A stretch of 64,000 nucleotides of DNA, taken from the NCBI RefSeq assembly GCF_019175385.1, contig NC_083344.1, positions 61,318,782 through 61,382,781 on the forward strand, in the 5' to 3' direction. The position numbers were made by a program, and so were the translations under genes. The DNA is from Lycium barbarum (taxonomy: Eukaryota; Streptophyta; Magnoliopsida; Solanales; Solanaceae). Shown piece after piece: positions 32,791-46,500 of the stretch. Within the stretch, counting starts at the first letter, position 1. The number at the start of each line of letters is the position of its first letter. Below the pieces are notes generated by a model. That model saw only the letters and a program-made list of their open reading frames with translations. It was not told the DNA's origin and ran no database searches.

Positions 32791-33381
32791 TTCAATCCAG
32801 ACACTTGAGAGTAAATTAATGATTTAAACCTTTGTTGATAAGTTGAATTTGCAATACGGCTAAAAAGGTTTTAATTACTTGAAAGTCCAACAATAAAGAA
32901 AAGACTGGTTTTAAAACAAAATCTTTGCTAGCTAAGGGAAACAAATCTTTAGATGGACTGATTATTCTTTGACGGTAGAAACAAGCATGCGTGAGTATTG
33001 GCTTGGAATCAACCAATTAGGGTATAGAAGAAGCCTACTTTCGTGACTACGTCCCAAGAGCTCATCAGCATGAATGACTCGGGAATGAATACTACTAGTC
33101 CACCGCATCTGATGTGAAGCATGGTTCAGTTAGTTGAAAATCTTGATCCATTATCTCAGGAAGAGATTTTTTTATTGCTAATACAACAAGGAAAAGAATA
33201 TACAGGTAATGTATGTGTTCCAAAGGATAATGAGTTTCATCCCTTTGTTGCTTAGGTGATGTCTATGTTAAAACTTAACGGAACCTTTGGCTTTTGACTA
33301 AAAGTGCTCCACTTTAGTAAACATCGTGTACTATTAGTGCTTCAAGTAAAAGAACATACATATTAAGCATTTTTTTTTGAA
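32791..33381. other. unassigned AT-rich sequence
   Basis: No frame or element is recognised apart from the inverted-repeat arm at 33309-33354. Short ORFs here have no domain signature. Confidence 0.5.
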
Positions 33382-34020
33382 CGGTTAAGGCTCAAATATG
33401 TCCTAACGTTTGCGAAATTGTACACATTTGCCCGTCGTTAAAAGGTTGGTGCAAAGATGCCCCTTACGTTTTTTTTGCCATACATGCCCTTGAGTTAACA
33501 AAAAATATTGGAGGGCATATTTGTTCAGTTTCGCAAACGTTAGGGGCATATTTAAGCCTTTGAAATTCCTGAATATTATGGCACAAATAGTTCTCAGATT
33601 TTTTTGTAGTGCACTTTATGTGTCACGACCCAGTTAAGGGCCGTGACGGGTACCAGGGGCTAACCACCGAGCACCGCTCGTGCCATTACTTCTTAGGCTT
33701 ACTTAACAATCATTTATCCGGTTCATGCTCAATTTATAATAAAATTCGTTTTCATTTAGAACCAAAATGCCTTTATACACACGAGCCCTTAGGCCAGCAA
33801 AATAATAGGTATATATATATATATATATACATAATGACCCTGCCATGAAACCACACGACCCACATTGAGTATCTACGAGCCTCTATGAGATGACATCTAC
33901 AATTGTACACAAAGAATCATCATGGGCACCTCCGGGACAATGGAGGGCTTTCAGTCAGCTAGCAGCCTCTAAGAATCCGGAGCAAGATCTCCTCCCTGTC
34001 TACCTGTGGGCATCAACACA

Positions 34021-34070
34021 GCGTCCAAAGAAAACGGACGTCAGTACGAATGTTGTACTGAGTATGTAAG
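34021..34070 (-). promoter_or_regulatory. three-stem LTR motif, LTR J
   Basis: CAGTAC/GTACTG, GTCC/GGAC and CTGTG/CACAG in LTR orientation; stem 3 extends to about 34003. Confidence 0.7.
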
Positions 34071-34340
34071 GCAGAAATGAAATAAATAACATAATAGAAA
34101 GATCATGAGTCATGAGACCAAGATATAACCTGCACAAGTGTCCTAGACAATCGTCTTACTTTCATATTCCACATTTTACATAATCATAGTATACATGTTA
34201 CCACATCCCATACATCATCACGTACATCATTATACACATCATCACATCATAATCTGTATTGTCACCCGCGTCCGGGTAACCCTCATATGCCGCCCACTAG
34301 TGGTGATCATGCCCGGCCCTCTCGGATCAGTGTAAACATA

Positions 34341-34556
34341 GCAGCCCGCGTTAGCGGTGACATGCCCAGCCATATAGGCGCTGTGGAATCGTATGCAGCC
34401 CGCATTAGCGGTGACATGCCCGGCCATATAGGCGCGGTGGAATCGTATGCAGCCCGCATTAGCGGTGACATGCCCGGCCATATAGGCGCGGTGGAATCGT
34501 ATGCAGCCCGCATTAGCGGTGACATGCTCGGCCATATAGGCGCGGTGGAATCTTAT
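34341..34556 (-). repeat. four 54-bp tandem repeats in LTR J
   Basis: Units start at 34341, 34395, 34449 and 34503, each with GCATTAGCGGTGACATGC and GGCCATATAGGCG. A degenerate fifth copy lies at 34290-34340. As 54 is a multiple of three, both strands appear open, but only as an artefact. Confidence 0.95.
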
Positions 34557-35802
34557 TATCACAACATCAATCATAACACATCATTATTATACATCTCATG
34601 CCGTAGCATCATGATATCATTCCTTAGTGTCCCACGTATCCCATAGTTATATTACAAGTTAGCATTAATCGTCATCTTATTGTCATAGCATACATTAGGC
34701 TTTAAGACAACCACACTATGTCGAGGTGACGTAAGGTCGTGAACCCCCGATTGTATTATGGACATTTATGAGTATCATGCCTCGCCTTGAAGGGAATAAA
34801 ACATAAGGCGAGTGTTAGCAATAATAACATCATTAGCGTTATAGGAACATTATGCCACATTTTCTCGAATCTCTATACTCTAGCTCATTATCACTATTAT
34901 CGTGCTCATAGGTGCTTTAGTACAAAGAAGGACTCATAAACTTTATCTTGTAGGGGGATTATGGAAAGCTTGAAGTATTCATGCCTTTGAAAGAAGAGTT
35001 AAGCCTCACATACCTTTCTCGTTTAAGCAATCTAGCGTTCTCTTGTTCTCCTTCAATGTCACGTCTCTACCTTCAAAAAGAGAATTCGTACTAACATTAG
35101 TTAACCAACTATAAGAACGCACTACTATTTCTAGAGAAAATTGGGCAGCACTTCCTTTGTTTATACTACTTCTCCCATCTTCCATATCAACCCCCAACAC
35201 TTATAACAACAATCACAATATAGCAATCAATAATCATCATTCATATACAATAACCATGATCCACCATTTCTCTTCATTTTTCCCACATTCATGGTTGTAG
35301 GTTCGCTATCGTATTTTCCCATGTATCACACTTATCTCATGGTCTACATGTCATTTATAAAGTATTCATACTCACAACACACTAGCATTCATGATTCAAT
35401 TCAACTACCATTCACTTATGACACTATTCACTCATGGATGACCCATTTGCTATGCTTTTCTACAATTCGAGTATCTTAACCTTCCAATACCTTAAACAAC
35501 ATGAAATGGTCATGAAACTTACCTTGCATGATGGTTGAACAAGCCTTGAGTGAAGTTACTCCTCTAACACCAAAACCCTATCTCACCTCTCTTGGTTTTC
35601 TTTGAAGAAGATGAGCTTTACTTGAGTTTCATACACTTTGATTCATGGATTATGTGTTATTGATCTTAATTTCCCTTGGATTTCTCTTGTAGTTGAAGAG
35701 TAGGGAAGGTTCTAGATGTCTCTTGAAGTATAGAGTGAGGAGGGAGTGAAATATGAAATGAAAAAGACCTCTCACACTTAAACTTAAAAGCTGCCCGACC
35801 CT

Positions 35803-35954
35803 CATTATACGGACCAACATACGGTCCGTACTGTTTATACGGACCGTATGTATGGGCGTACATTTGGTCCAGAATGTTATCTTCATCTTGGCCAATTATA
35901 CGGTCCAACATATGGCCAGTATAATTTATACGGACCGTATGTTTGGCCGTTTAA
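35803..35954 (-). promoter_or_regulatory. palindrome array in LTR J
   Basis: TTATACGG/CCGTATGT-type inverted units 340-490 bp from the LTR 5' end, followed by a TATA-like CTTTTAAGTTT (35790-35780). Several spacers read CATACGG instead of TATACGG. Confidence 0.7.
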
Positions 35955-37355
35955 TGCCCACTGAAGCGACTTCCGTTTTCGTCGACTCGTTTGATCTCCG
36001 ATCCTTATGAAACCTTCTTAACACTTGTTTAACACTTCAATACCCATCTAAAGGACGATATTTCTTATCCCTAATACCTCATTATGCCATCACCAAATCG
36101 TTGCTTGTTATTCTTATCCGATACACAACGTATGATTCGTTTTCGTAGCAACTTTCTTTCCTTGCATTGTATGCCTTTAGAATCTCGTCGAGGGTCATCT
36201 AATACTCTTTCTTACTCGTCACAACATCGCCTACGCTATGTCCTTCGTTAGCCTACTCACTGTACATGTGCGGGGGATTTTCCAAGGTGTAACATTATGC
36301 TAGCCAATGATTTATTGCTACTGCATTTTGAAACTCCACGCTTATCGTACAACCCCTCACTTTTCTATCTTATTCTTTCATTTGTTTATGAAATGTCGGA
36401 AGCTTCGAGTTCTTCAAATAGTTGTAGAAGGGTTTGTGGATGTGGAGTTGTGGAAGGGTTTGTGGACGTGGAGTTACTGCACTCCATCTCACTTATGGAC
36501 TTAAAATAATTCTACTAAATTTCGGTTATGCGTGAAATTCGCGAAAGGGCCAAACCACATTAAATGTTATGTAAGAAACCGTATAAATGCTTAAAATGTG
36601 ATACTCTTTCTATTATTATTATCAAAATTTTGAGCACTGCGGGAGTCATTTTTTCATGTGTCATAAGTCTAATATAAGTTATCTCCTTTTTTATGTTTAG
36701 GTTTTATTGCAACAATTGTTGCATCCATTATTGTGTAGATATTGGGACTGAGAAGACGAAAAATATCCAGAAAAAACTATCTAGATCATCAACAAATTGA
36801 AAAATAAAAATGATATTATCATTAGTAAAAAAAAATCTTTTGAAAAGGGAAAATGGTGCTCTTGTTTGTGAAAACAACCTTTAAAAGATGGTTGTAATTG
36901 CATCTGCTCTTTTAGTTGTATAATTTTGATGTAATGCAATGGTGAATGGATTGTAATTACAAATGTTTTTTTATGTTTTGGAATGCAATGATATTTTGTG
37001 CCATAATATTCAGGAATTTCAAATGCTCAAATATGCCCTAGTGTTTGTGAAACTGAACAAATATGCCCTCCAATATTTTCCGTTAACTCAAGGGCATGTA
37101 TGTCCAATAAAAAAACGTTAGAAACATCTTTGCACCAACCTTTTAACGATGGGTAAATGTGTATAATTTCGCAAACATTAGGGGCATATTTGAGCCTTAA
37201 CCTTTTTTGAATTACATGACTCTTTTTGTTATTTCATCAATCTGCCTTTTTAAAAAATAATAATTAAATAGCAGTAGTGCGGTGGTAGTAATAAAATGGA
37301 GTAACAAACTTGGAAGCAGAAAGGTTATCAAGAGGCCGCAAACTGGCCATTGAAT

Positions 37356-37594
37356 ATGGAGTTTTGCTGGGTGTTTGGGAACGGGTTTCAGTCGTCACCT
37401 TCGTTGTTTTCTTCTTCTTCTTTTGCAGCTCCCCAACGAAACAACAAGTTCCGGTGTGTAGCAACTACAAAGATCTCTATTCCGTGTACTAAGCTAGCCG
37501 AATTTCATGTCTCCCCAAGTGTTTCCCGTAGTGATAGACACTCCGCTATTCTTCAAATTCAGGACTCATCTGACTTGCCTTCTGCTCTTTCAAG
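37356..37594 (+). CDS. EMB3103: PPR gene exon 1 (start and transit peptide)
   Basis: The start is the ATG at 37356. A TTG six bases upstream is in frame but is not a plant start. The encoded N-terminus ([11 protein letters not shown], then a serine run) suits plastid import. The donor is CAAG|GTGAAA; the last codon is split after two bases. Confidence 0.85.
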
Positions 37595-40500
37595 GTGAAA
37601 CTCTCTCTTTTATTCAATTATTAAAGCAAACTCTGATCCTCTTTTTACCAAAATGGACAAATTAACCCCCATTTCTTTTGTGGGTACCCATTTTCTGGCA
37701 TGAATTGTTAAATCGCTTTTAAGGCACGGTGAGACGCTTAAAGTACAAGATATGAATGTCATTTTGCGTTATTTCGGGAAGCTAAGTAGACGGCAGGAGC
37801 TTCACCAGGTTCTATCACCAAACTTTTCTTATTTTTGCTCATAATCATGTTCCAATGTACTATCTGTCTGATGGTTGTTAGCTAATCTAATCAGTAATAT
37901 CAGCTCTAAGCCTTTTTTTTTTGTTGCTAAATCAGCATCTTGAAACTTTTCTGTCTAATAGGAACATTTTTCAGCATTAAAGTATGTGGAACAATTGTTA
38001 TAGCTATCCGTGTAGAAACTTGATCGCCTATATTTGAAGAGAATCCTTCATAATTATGTCAACCAAGGAACTATGTCGTACATATTGCTATCTAGGAACC
38101 ACAAAACTCTACCTCCTTCCTCTTCTCTTCCTCATCTACTAGTAAAGGAAGTGACTTAATTGCTGAACATTCTTTTTACAGAAAAATAAATACATACCCA
38201 TCCAAGTTGGCTGCTCCAAACCTAAATCCAACTCTAATCAAAGTTGGAGTCCTAATCCTTGTAAAATAAGTGTCTCTGTTGCCTTGTTCCATCTATCCCA
38301 TTCTTGTAGGCATATATGGGAAAACTTATGCTCTACCATGAATGGCTAAGTTAATCATTTCAAAGGATTTAAAATAAACAACTAACTGGATAAGCTAAAT
38401 AAAGAATTATGATTAAAGAAACAAGTGTTTAGACTATTATGCATTTCTGTTCTTCCAAATTTCAAGTATGCTTCAAAAAATATATTAAGGTGAACCAACA
38501 GGCTTCTTCTCTTTTGTCTACTTCTATGCTATAATTCTGCTGTTTAAGTAATATATCTGTCCAAAATTTCTGAACCTCTACTCCGTGTCAATACATCTTT
38601 ATTTTCTTAGCTGAATCCCCGCACCCGTATCCCTATCTTGATCCGCACCCCAGAATCTTAAAATTTAGATTTTGCCGAATCCGACACTCGGATCTGTACC
38701 CGCATCCGAGTCCGAGCAACTTAGGTCTAAACCACTTTTTGAAACTTAAAAAATTCATCTTCAAAAACTGCCCAAAAAATGATCGCTTTTTATAACCAAA
38801 CAATGTTTTTAAAAATATTTTTGAAAAGAAGGGAAAAAACATTATGGCCAAACGGGAGGTAGATACTTCTAAGATTATCAGAAAACAAAAAACACCAAAA
38901 AAACAAATTTTAGAAGTGAAACATTCTGGACGCCTTCATCTATGGATATCAAATATGGAGCTACAGTTCGATCAGTACTTGTGATACTTTCTAAATCTTT
39001 CCAGGTTTATCTTTAATACTTACCAAATCAATCAACTTTCTATTAGCATTTGTTCTCTATCTAGTACCAAAATATGGTAACTTGTTTCTCTTTAATATTG
39101 GTGGCATCTGACTTAACGCATAAGTAGCATAGTAACCTCACTCAGACACATGTAAATAAAAAGACAAACTTGCAGTTTGTAATCCATAAATAGGACAGCA
39201 ATGCCGGCTACTACAATAACAACAACAACATACCCAGTGTAATCCCACAAGTGGGGTAGAGGACAGCATTGACGGCTGGAAAAAAAGAAGAAGGTAGAAT
39301 GGATCTTTTATCCACTATCTACAGAATTGAAAGAAACTGCAAAGACTCAACTAATAATAATTCAAATTATAAAATAGAGCTATATAGACCCCAACTTCTC
39401 TTTTCAAGCTCTTTGGTTCTTCCACTCAAAAGAGAAAAAGAAAGTCATGCAAGACCTTCCACCAATTCTCCTTAAGAATTGTTGCTACTGTCTACCAGAA
39501 GTCAGAACTCAGAGCACAACCCCTTGAATTCTTGCTTCTCTCTGTTTGGTCTGAAACACGAAGCACCGAATATGAGACAAAAGGACTATAATATTGAAGG
39601 TATGTCATTTCCCATGTCTTAAATCTGTTTTATCTTTCATTTTTGAGAAATCAAAATCTCAATTCCCCCCCCCCCCCCCCCCCCCAAAATTTGTCCATGG
39701 ACTCTGGTCAAAGTATTCGAAGTTGAGTGACCCTATCCAAGACCTATCCCGCACGTGCACCCGCACCGTGTCGAGAGGGGTGCGGCAACAAAAATGAAGA
39801 GGCCGCGCAACTTAGGTTTAGACTAGTTTTTCAAGTTTTCTACTCACAAAACTTCAATTTCTTTTAAAGTAAAATGCATGTCCAAACACAAATTCAACTT
39901 TCAATAACCATTTTTCATCTCATCTTCAAAAACTCATTTTTTCAAGTTTCAACCAAATCTGTGTCCAAATGCTAGCTTATTTCGTATCTCTGCTCGACTG
40001 CGTTTCTTTGGGCTTCTTTATGGAGTGATTAGTAATCATTTTATCAGATCATCAGTCCCAGACCCCACTTTACGGGATTACACTGGGTATGTTGTTGTGT
40101 TGTAGCAGACCATCAGTCAATGTGCCGGAAAATGTATCTAACATTTATTAACACTCAGATTGTTTGATATTGAAGTTTTTTTAGTCAGCCAATTCCTCCG
40201 CAAAGTTCACTCTGTTTTCCATGTGTGAGAATATAACACAAAAAAAGAAATGAAGAATAACAACAACAACAATTATTACGCCTCAGTCCCAAACAAGTTG
40301 GGTTCGGCTATATGAATCTATGTTGCTCGGGCTCTCCAAAAATGATGCCGCACCCGTGTCGGATCCTTAAAAAATGCACTACTTTTGGAGGATCCGACAC
40401 GCACCCGTGTCCATTTTCGAAGAGTCCGAGTAACATAGATATGAATTCCCACTTTATCATCTTCTTCATTTAAGTTTATTTGTTACGATTATACCGAACA

Positions 40501-43500
40501 AAAAAGCTCATCTCATATCATTATCATACTAAAATAAATAAGGAAAGAAATCAAGGCTACATAATATAAATACACAATATATCTCTATCTATTCCATTAT
40601 CTTCCTAATCGATTCTAACTAATTTACACAATACTATGCACATTATTATTACTCAACCTCAAGTTGGTGCATACAAGTTGAATGTACCAAGCTTGTTATA
40701 GAAATGCAGCTAATTCAAGGAGCAGTAAGTAACTTGGTGAGAATACAAATAAAAAAAGCAACTTGGTGCTATATAGAAGGATAAGAATCGAGTTAGCTCC
40801 GCTGACAACAGACTTGCTGAAATGTGCTTACCGGAGGGGTCCTGTCCTTCTGACTGTGTTGGTTTGTGCACAAACACCTACGGAACGCAAGGGCCTTTGG
40901 ATGGACAGTTTTCATATCGGCAAAATGACTGGTTTCTCAAAAATGCTCTGATACCATGTGAAAGATATAACACAAAAGAAAAAATGGAAGAATGTATTGC
41001 TTGATTATTCTCCAAAGTTTTTGGGTGTTTAAATAGTACATATATCTATTCTAAACTATGACAGAAATAAAAGCTACACAATTACAAAATACACAATGTC
41101 TCGCTAATTGATTCAATATACACAATATTCTTAACTCCATGCAAATTTTAATATTTTTGTTATATTCGAATGTCAGGGTATTATGTATCCTTATGTTTAA
41201 ATAGACATGAAATTGTTCAGATTCGACATATGATATTTCCCTGCATGAAAGCTATTTCAATTTATTGTTCTATTTCGTATTTGTGTTATTACCAGGTGTT
41301 TGATTGGATGCAGCAGAATCAGAAGATCAATTTTGCATCGTACAGCAGTTATGTAAAGTTCATGGGAAAGAGCCTCAGTTCTGTTGAGGGTGTAGAAATG
41401 TACAGAAGCATCAAAGACAGGTCGACAAAGTTTAATGTCTCAGTCTGTAATGCATTTCTTAGTTCTCTAATCAAAAATGGAAAACCTGAGAGCAGTCTCA
41501 AACTGTTTACTCAAATGAAGCGAGATGGTTTAGTACCAGATGTTGTCACATATAGCACGGTATGCTGCTTCCGATTATAAACCATCCCTATTCCTAACAG
41601 TTACAGTCACCTAGTCGTGTTAAATAGGTGTTGGTTGTTGAATATAGAACTGCTTAATATGTTTCCTATTCAGGAGCTGCAGTATAATTTAGGACCGGTT
41701 TGGCCATGAGAAATTTTCACTTTTTTTCGGAATATTTTTTCACTTTATTTGAAAATCGGTGTTTGGCCATGAAAACTCCAAATACAACTTGAAGTTGTAT
41801 TTGGAATTTGGAAAACAGCTAAAACCTTGTTTTCACTTTTTTCACTTTCATTACATTCAAACAACCAAATATTCTTTGCAAAAACTATAACCAAACACAA
41901 CTTCATCTTCAACTCCAACTTCAAAATTCCAACAAAAGTGAAAAATATTTGGTTTTCATGGCCAAATGCCTACTTAGTGTTCAACCCGTTTTTAACTTTC
42001 ATCTACCATGTCTTAGCTTCTTGCAGGCTGTGCCAAAGTAAAAGATGGATACTATAAGGCACTAGAGCTGGTTCAGGAGCTGATGTCTAATGGACTGCAA
42101 ATGGATAGTGTGACTTATGGGGCGCTCCTTTCTGTCTGCGCTTCACATAAACAGTGCAATGAAGCTGCAAAGTACTTTCAGAAGATGAAAGCTGAAGGTC
42201 ATTCACCTAATGTCTACCACTATAGCTCTTTGCTTAATGCGTACTCTGCTGACAGAAATTACGAGAAGGCTGAGACATTGATTGAAGAGATGAGATCTGC
42301 AGGCTTAGTATTAAATAAGGTTTGTCATTATGCGCTGTTACCTGTAAAGTAAATAAAATATCAATATACACATCTTTGTTTTTATGTATGTTTACTGGTT
42401 TCTGGATAGCAGATTTGAGAGCAACACTGGAGAATAACTCTTTCCAGTAGGCCTTCCAAGAGCCTCTTGTTGCTGTTGTTGTCAGTACTTTTGTGGGCAG
42501 GGTTACGTTCGTTTCCTTTTTCCTGCTCACAGTGAAAATAAGAGAGGAAAGAACTACATGCTAGGAACCAAAGAGAGGTCACTATGCTTATGGCATGAAC
42601 ATAACAGCTTCCTCACACGCGGGCCTAATTTTTCCTCATGGCCGCATGTGAAAATTCTTTTTGACAGAGGGTGACAGTGAGACTTGAACTCAGGACTTCT
42701 GTTTGCCTGGTACAATGTTGAAGTGTGTGACCATCTCATTTAAAAGGTTAAGCTATTAGAGGGAGGTCTCTTTTATTTTACTTAATTATGTTTTCAACAC
42801 TCACTTGTCTTGAAAGAACCTCTCTGCCCTTATTTTCTTATATATTAGAGAACAAATTTAGAAACTCTTCAATAATCCAAAAAATGGAAAAATTAATTAG
42901 TTAGTGGGGTGGGGGAGGTTTGGTACTGTAGTAGATTCAGGAGTTGTAGCCAGTCAAATTTGGTGCTTCCTAGCAAGCTTGACGTGGTAATAAGTGCATA
43001 AAGTAGAGAATGTAGCAGCAGTACAGTTCATCTGTTCCTCAGAAGATAATGATGGATCGAGAATAAATCAAGAAGCAGAAAACGTTTGGATTTACGAAAT
43101 TAACCATGAAAATTTTATAAGTAGAAGAGTAGGTCCAATAGCTAATGCTTTGTAGGTGTTGAGAATATAATTCAGTTAATAAAAGTATAAAAGTATGCTC
43201 TGCCTAACAATTTAAGCTTTTAGATGAGATGGTCATACACTTCAACGTGGTATCAGAATAGGCAGAGGTCTTGGGATCTAGTCTCGCTGCCACCCATTAT
43301 CAAAAAGAATTTCTACGGGCTTGGCCCATGAAAAGAATCTGGCCTACCCTTGATGGGGTGTGTTGAATAATCTAATAAATAAAAACGTGTTCTCTTTAAT
43401 AGCTTAAGCTTTTAGATGAGATGGTCACATTTCAACAATAAGTATTGGATGTATATTTCATGCACAAGGATAGTTCATTATGCGACCTTGCTAAATGAAA

Positions 43501-46500
43501 AAATAGCTTAGAGTTTGCCCTATACAATAAATGCTGATCTAAGCACTATTCTGTAGAACTTACCTTTTAGTCTAGGTGGCACCTTCTTATCGCAAAGCAC
43601 CCCGGAAGTGAGTCTTCATTTCATCCACCCTGCTCCAATACTGTGTGCGACATCATCGTCAATCTCCCTGTCTCCTTGTATTATGGAGCCAAGATACTTG
43701 AAGCTTCCTCTTTTGGTTATAGCTTGTGCCTCGATTCTCACTTCCACATCTGTCTCTTACATCACGTCACTAAACTTGCACTCCATGTACTCCGTCTTAG
43801 TCTTGCTTAATCTGAAACCTTTAGATTCTAAGGTCGTTCTCCAAACTTCCAGCCTATCGTTAACTCCACTGCGCGTCTCGTCAATTAAAACTGTGTCTCA
43901 AATAACATACATCACGGCACCATCTCTTGAATATGTCGTGTTAATTCATCCATCACTAAGGCAAATAGAAACGGGCTAAGGGCTGATCCCTGGTGCAACT
44001 TCATCACGACCGGGAAGTGTTCTGAATCACCTCCCACTGTTCTAACCCGGGTCTTGCCACCCTCATACATGTCCTTAATTGTCCTGATGTAGGCCACAGG
44101 CACACCTCTAGACTCCAAACATCTCCAAAGGACAGTCCTCCCAAGGGACTTTATCATATGCCTTCTCCAGATCAATGAACACCATGTGTAAGTCTCTTTT
44201 TGTCCCTATACTGCTCCAACAATCTGCTGACAAGATGAATAGCTTCTATAGTTGATCGCCCCGGCATAATCCGGACTGGTTCTTGGATATGGACACATCC
44301 CTCCTCATCCTCATCTCGAACACCCTCTCCCGGACTTTCATAGTGTGGCTTAGCAGCTTGGTACTCCTATAGTTAGTGCAACTTTGAATATCGCCCTTGT
44401 TCTTGTACAACAGAATCATTGTACAATTCATGTTGTAGGTTTTCTACTTGTTTTTTGGTATACTTCTTGGATACGGGTGTTTTATGCCCAAACCTCAATA
44501 ATATTACCTTATCAAAAAGGAGCAGCATAACTAACTAATTTAATTTAATTTTTTTTTGGATTTGTTAAAATACATTAATACGATCTATTATCAAATTAAT
44601 AGGCATACCTGGGAACCATACTCTATTTCGTTAGTCTAGTCTTCAAATGTTGGGTCTTGCTACTTGAAAATACTTTGCTAACGGAACTTGCACTTGTGGA
44701 TATTGACTATTTCTATATGGTTGTAACACCACAAACTGAAGTATGCCTAGAGTCAAAGTGTTTATGGGAACTTAATTCATCTTTCCGTTTTAAATTCCAA
44801 ATTGTCGCTACTAGCTTTCAAAATTTTCCTTAAAAACTCATTGCTCATGATGTGTTTCAGGTAATCTATACAACTTTGTTGAAGGTATATGCAAAAGGAG
44901 GTTTGTTTGAGAAGGCAAAGGAACTACTAAAGGAGTTAGAAGCTCTTGGCTATGCTAAGGATGAGGTACATTTCTTCTTCCTTTAGGATTTCATGCGTTA
45001 AAAAACTTCCCAAATATTTCAGTTTGCATTGTATTTGATAGTATATTTTTGGATAAGTTTATTGACATAAAGTGAAACTCGTATAGAAGAAGTATACACT
45101 TTGAGGCTCTATGTTAGATGGATTCTTGGTTATTGTCAGCGATTGGTGTATGCACAAAGGATTACGATATAGCTGTGTGTCATATGGCATACATTATCCA
45201 CGGTGCACCTCTCTGGTGTATTATCCACATGCAGTTGCATTCTGGAAACATATCAACAGTCCATGAAATGAGTTTCAAGAGAAAAGAAGGTTAAAAGTTG
45301 GTGATGGCAGAAAATTAAATTTTGGAGGACAAAAGTGTCACAACCCAACCGCGACAGGGCACCTGACGAGCTACTACCCATACATGATTTACCCATCTTC
45401 GGAGCGTAGGTGCATGTCCAACTAACTAGCCTCTTACCTGACATTTTAGTGGTTGCTCAATCAAGTGATAATGAATGCTAAACGGCTAATCAACTATCAC
45501 ACATACTCAAATCAATAAGAAGTATCAAGCAGTTTGAAAACACATATACAACCCTCGTGATTTAACTAGATACTTCAAATTTACCCAATCTAGCTCATGC
45601 TTGCCCACTCAGACACTCACCCGAAATTGATGTTGTAAATGCAGATAAGCATCAGATATGACATGCCTTTTGAGAAAAGCAAGCAAAATTCATTAGTAAA
45701 CAGTCCAAATTAGTCTAGGACACGTTACATTGTACATCACAATTATCAATTAGTTGGGAAAAATCCACCATCGAAGTCAAAGTCTTGACCTTACCTTTTT
45801 TAATCAAGCTTCAACAATGCCTTTCCCTTTTCCATGGCCTCCAAACGTTCACAATCTAGCCAACAAATGCAAAACAAGGTTAAATAGAGCTATCAGAATC
45901 AATCTCATGAGAAAAAGGTTCAATCTTTATCAATATCTCAAAAGTCAACAAAAAGCTAACATGGCCAAATCTCGAAATGAGTCTAATCCCGGTGACCCAT
46001 AACCCCTCGAGTTCAAATATGTAATTAGATTCTCAATTCGATTCCAAGTTGATGTTCAAATCATAAAGAATCATTTTCTTTTCATTCAAGTAAAATACCC
46101 TCTTTTCTTCTTTTGAATCCTTGGTTCCAAGGCATAATCGAAGATATATTCATGTAATAATCGTAGATCCAAGTTAGGATTACTTGCTCCAATGAATTAA
46201 ATGAAAATCCTTTAAAAAATCACCTCAATCCGAGCTCCATAGCTCCCAAAATGATAAAATGAAGTCCAAATATGAAATGAGGTTATATACACAATTGTAT
46301 AAATTCTAGTGCAGATTTTAAGAAATAGAAGTGCAGATTTTAAGAAATGGCAGCATTGCTACCCTTCAATAATGTCACGCCCCAAAACTGGGGTAGGACG
46401 TGATTGGCACCCGATCTAAGCTAACCGTCGAGAGAATCTTGAATTAAGTTGTATGGTCACAACATTTGCTAAATTAATAAGAAACAACTACCCAATAGGG

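Larger units (their letters stand above)
33621..36294 (-). mobile_element. solo LTR J (2.67 kb), TSD ttatg
   Basis: From TGTTACACCTTGG (36294, minus strand) to CGGGTCGTGACA-like ends at 33621, with perfect ttatg at 33616-33620 and 36295-36299. Same family as A and F. It has a palindrome array, donor-like CAAG|GTAAG near 35520, a GGAAGTGCTGCC box (35150), 54-bp tandem repeats and the three-stem motif. Confidence 0.93.
33382..37202. mobile_element. long-TIR (Mutator-like) non-autonomous element, interrupted by LTR J
   Basis: The outer arms 33383-33587 and 36993-37202 are about 205-bp inverted repeats starting GGTTAAGGCTCAAATATG. The flanks carry the same 9 bp, ttttttgaa (33373-33381 and 37203-37211). 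A TIR of about 200 bp plus a 9-bp TSD fits Mutator-like elements. Without LTR J it is about 1.14 kb and holds no transposase frame. The T-rich TSD makes the match less decisive. Confidence 0.75.
37809..41295 (+). other. PPR gene intron 2 (3.5 kb)
   Basis: 37809-38600 shows nothing recognisable. Beyond that lie degenerate hAT-MITE pieces (38633-38726, 39700-39815), RTE LINE 3' tails (39216-39263 and, inverted, 40050-40108), a C21 run (39665-39685), a 121-bp MITE and a Copia remnant. Confidence 0.7.

Noticed and set aside
34290..34556. CRISPR-like array
   Set aside because: Units are contiguous 54-bp repeats without unique spacers, in a plant LTR.
34242..34646. Open frames of 110-119 codons on both strands with a repeated peptide
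   Set aside because: They are produced by the 54-bp (18-codon) tandem repeats of LTR J; no start context or homologue, and both strands are open for the same reason.
37350..37355. Start of the PPR protein six bases upstream of the ATG
   Set aside because: The codon there is TTG; the first ATG at 37356 is in frame and fits.
41170..41580. 136-codon frame as an independent gene
   Set aside because: It is PPR exon 3 plus intron read-through on both sides.
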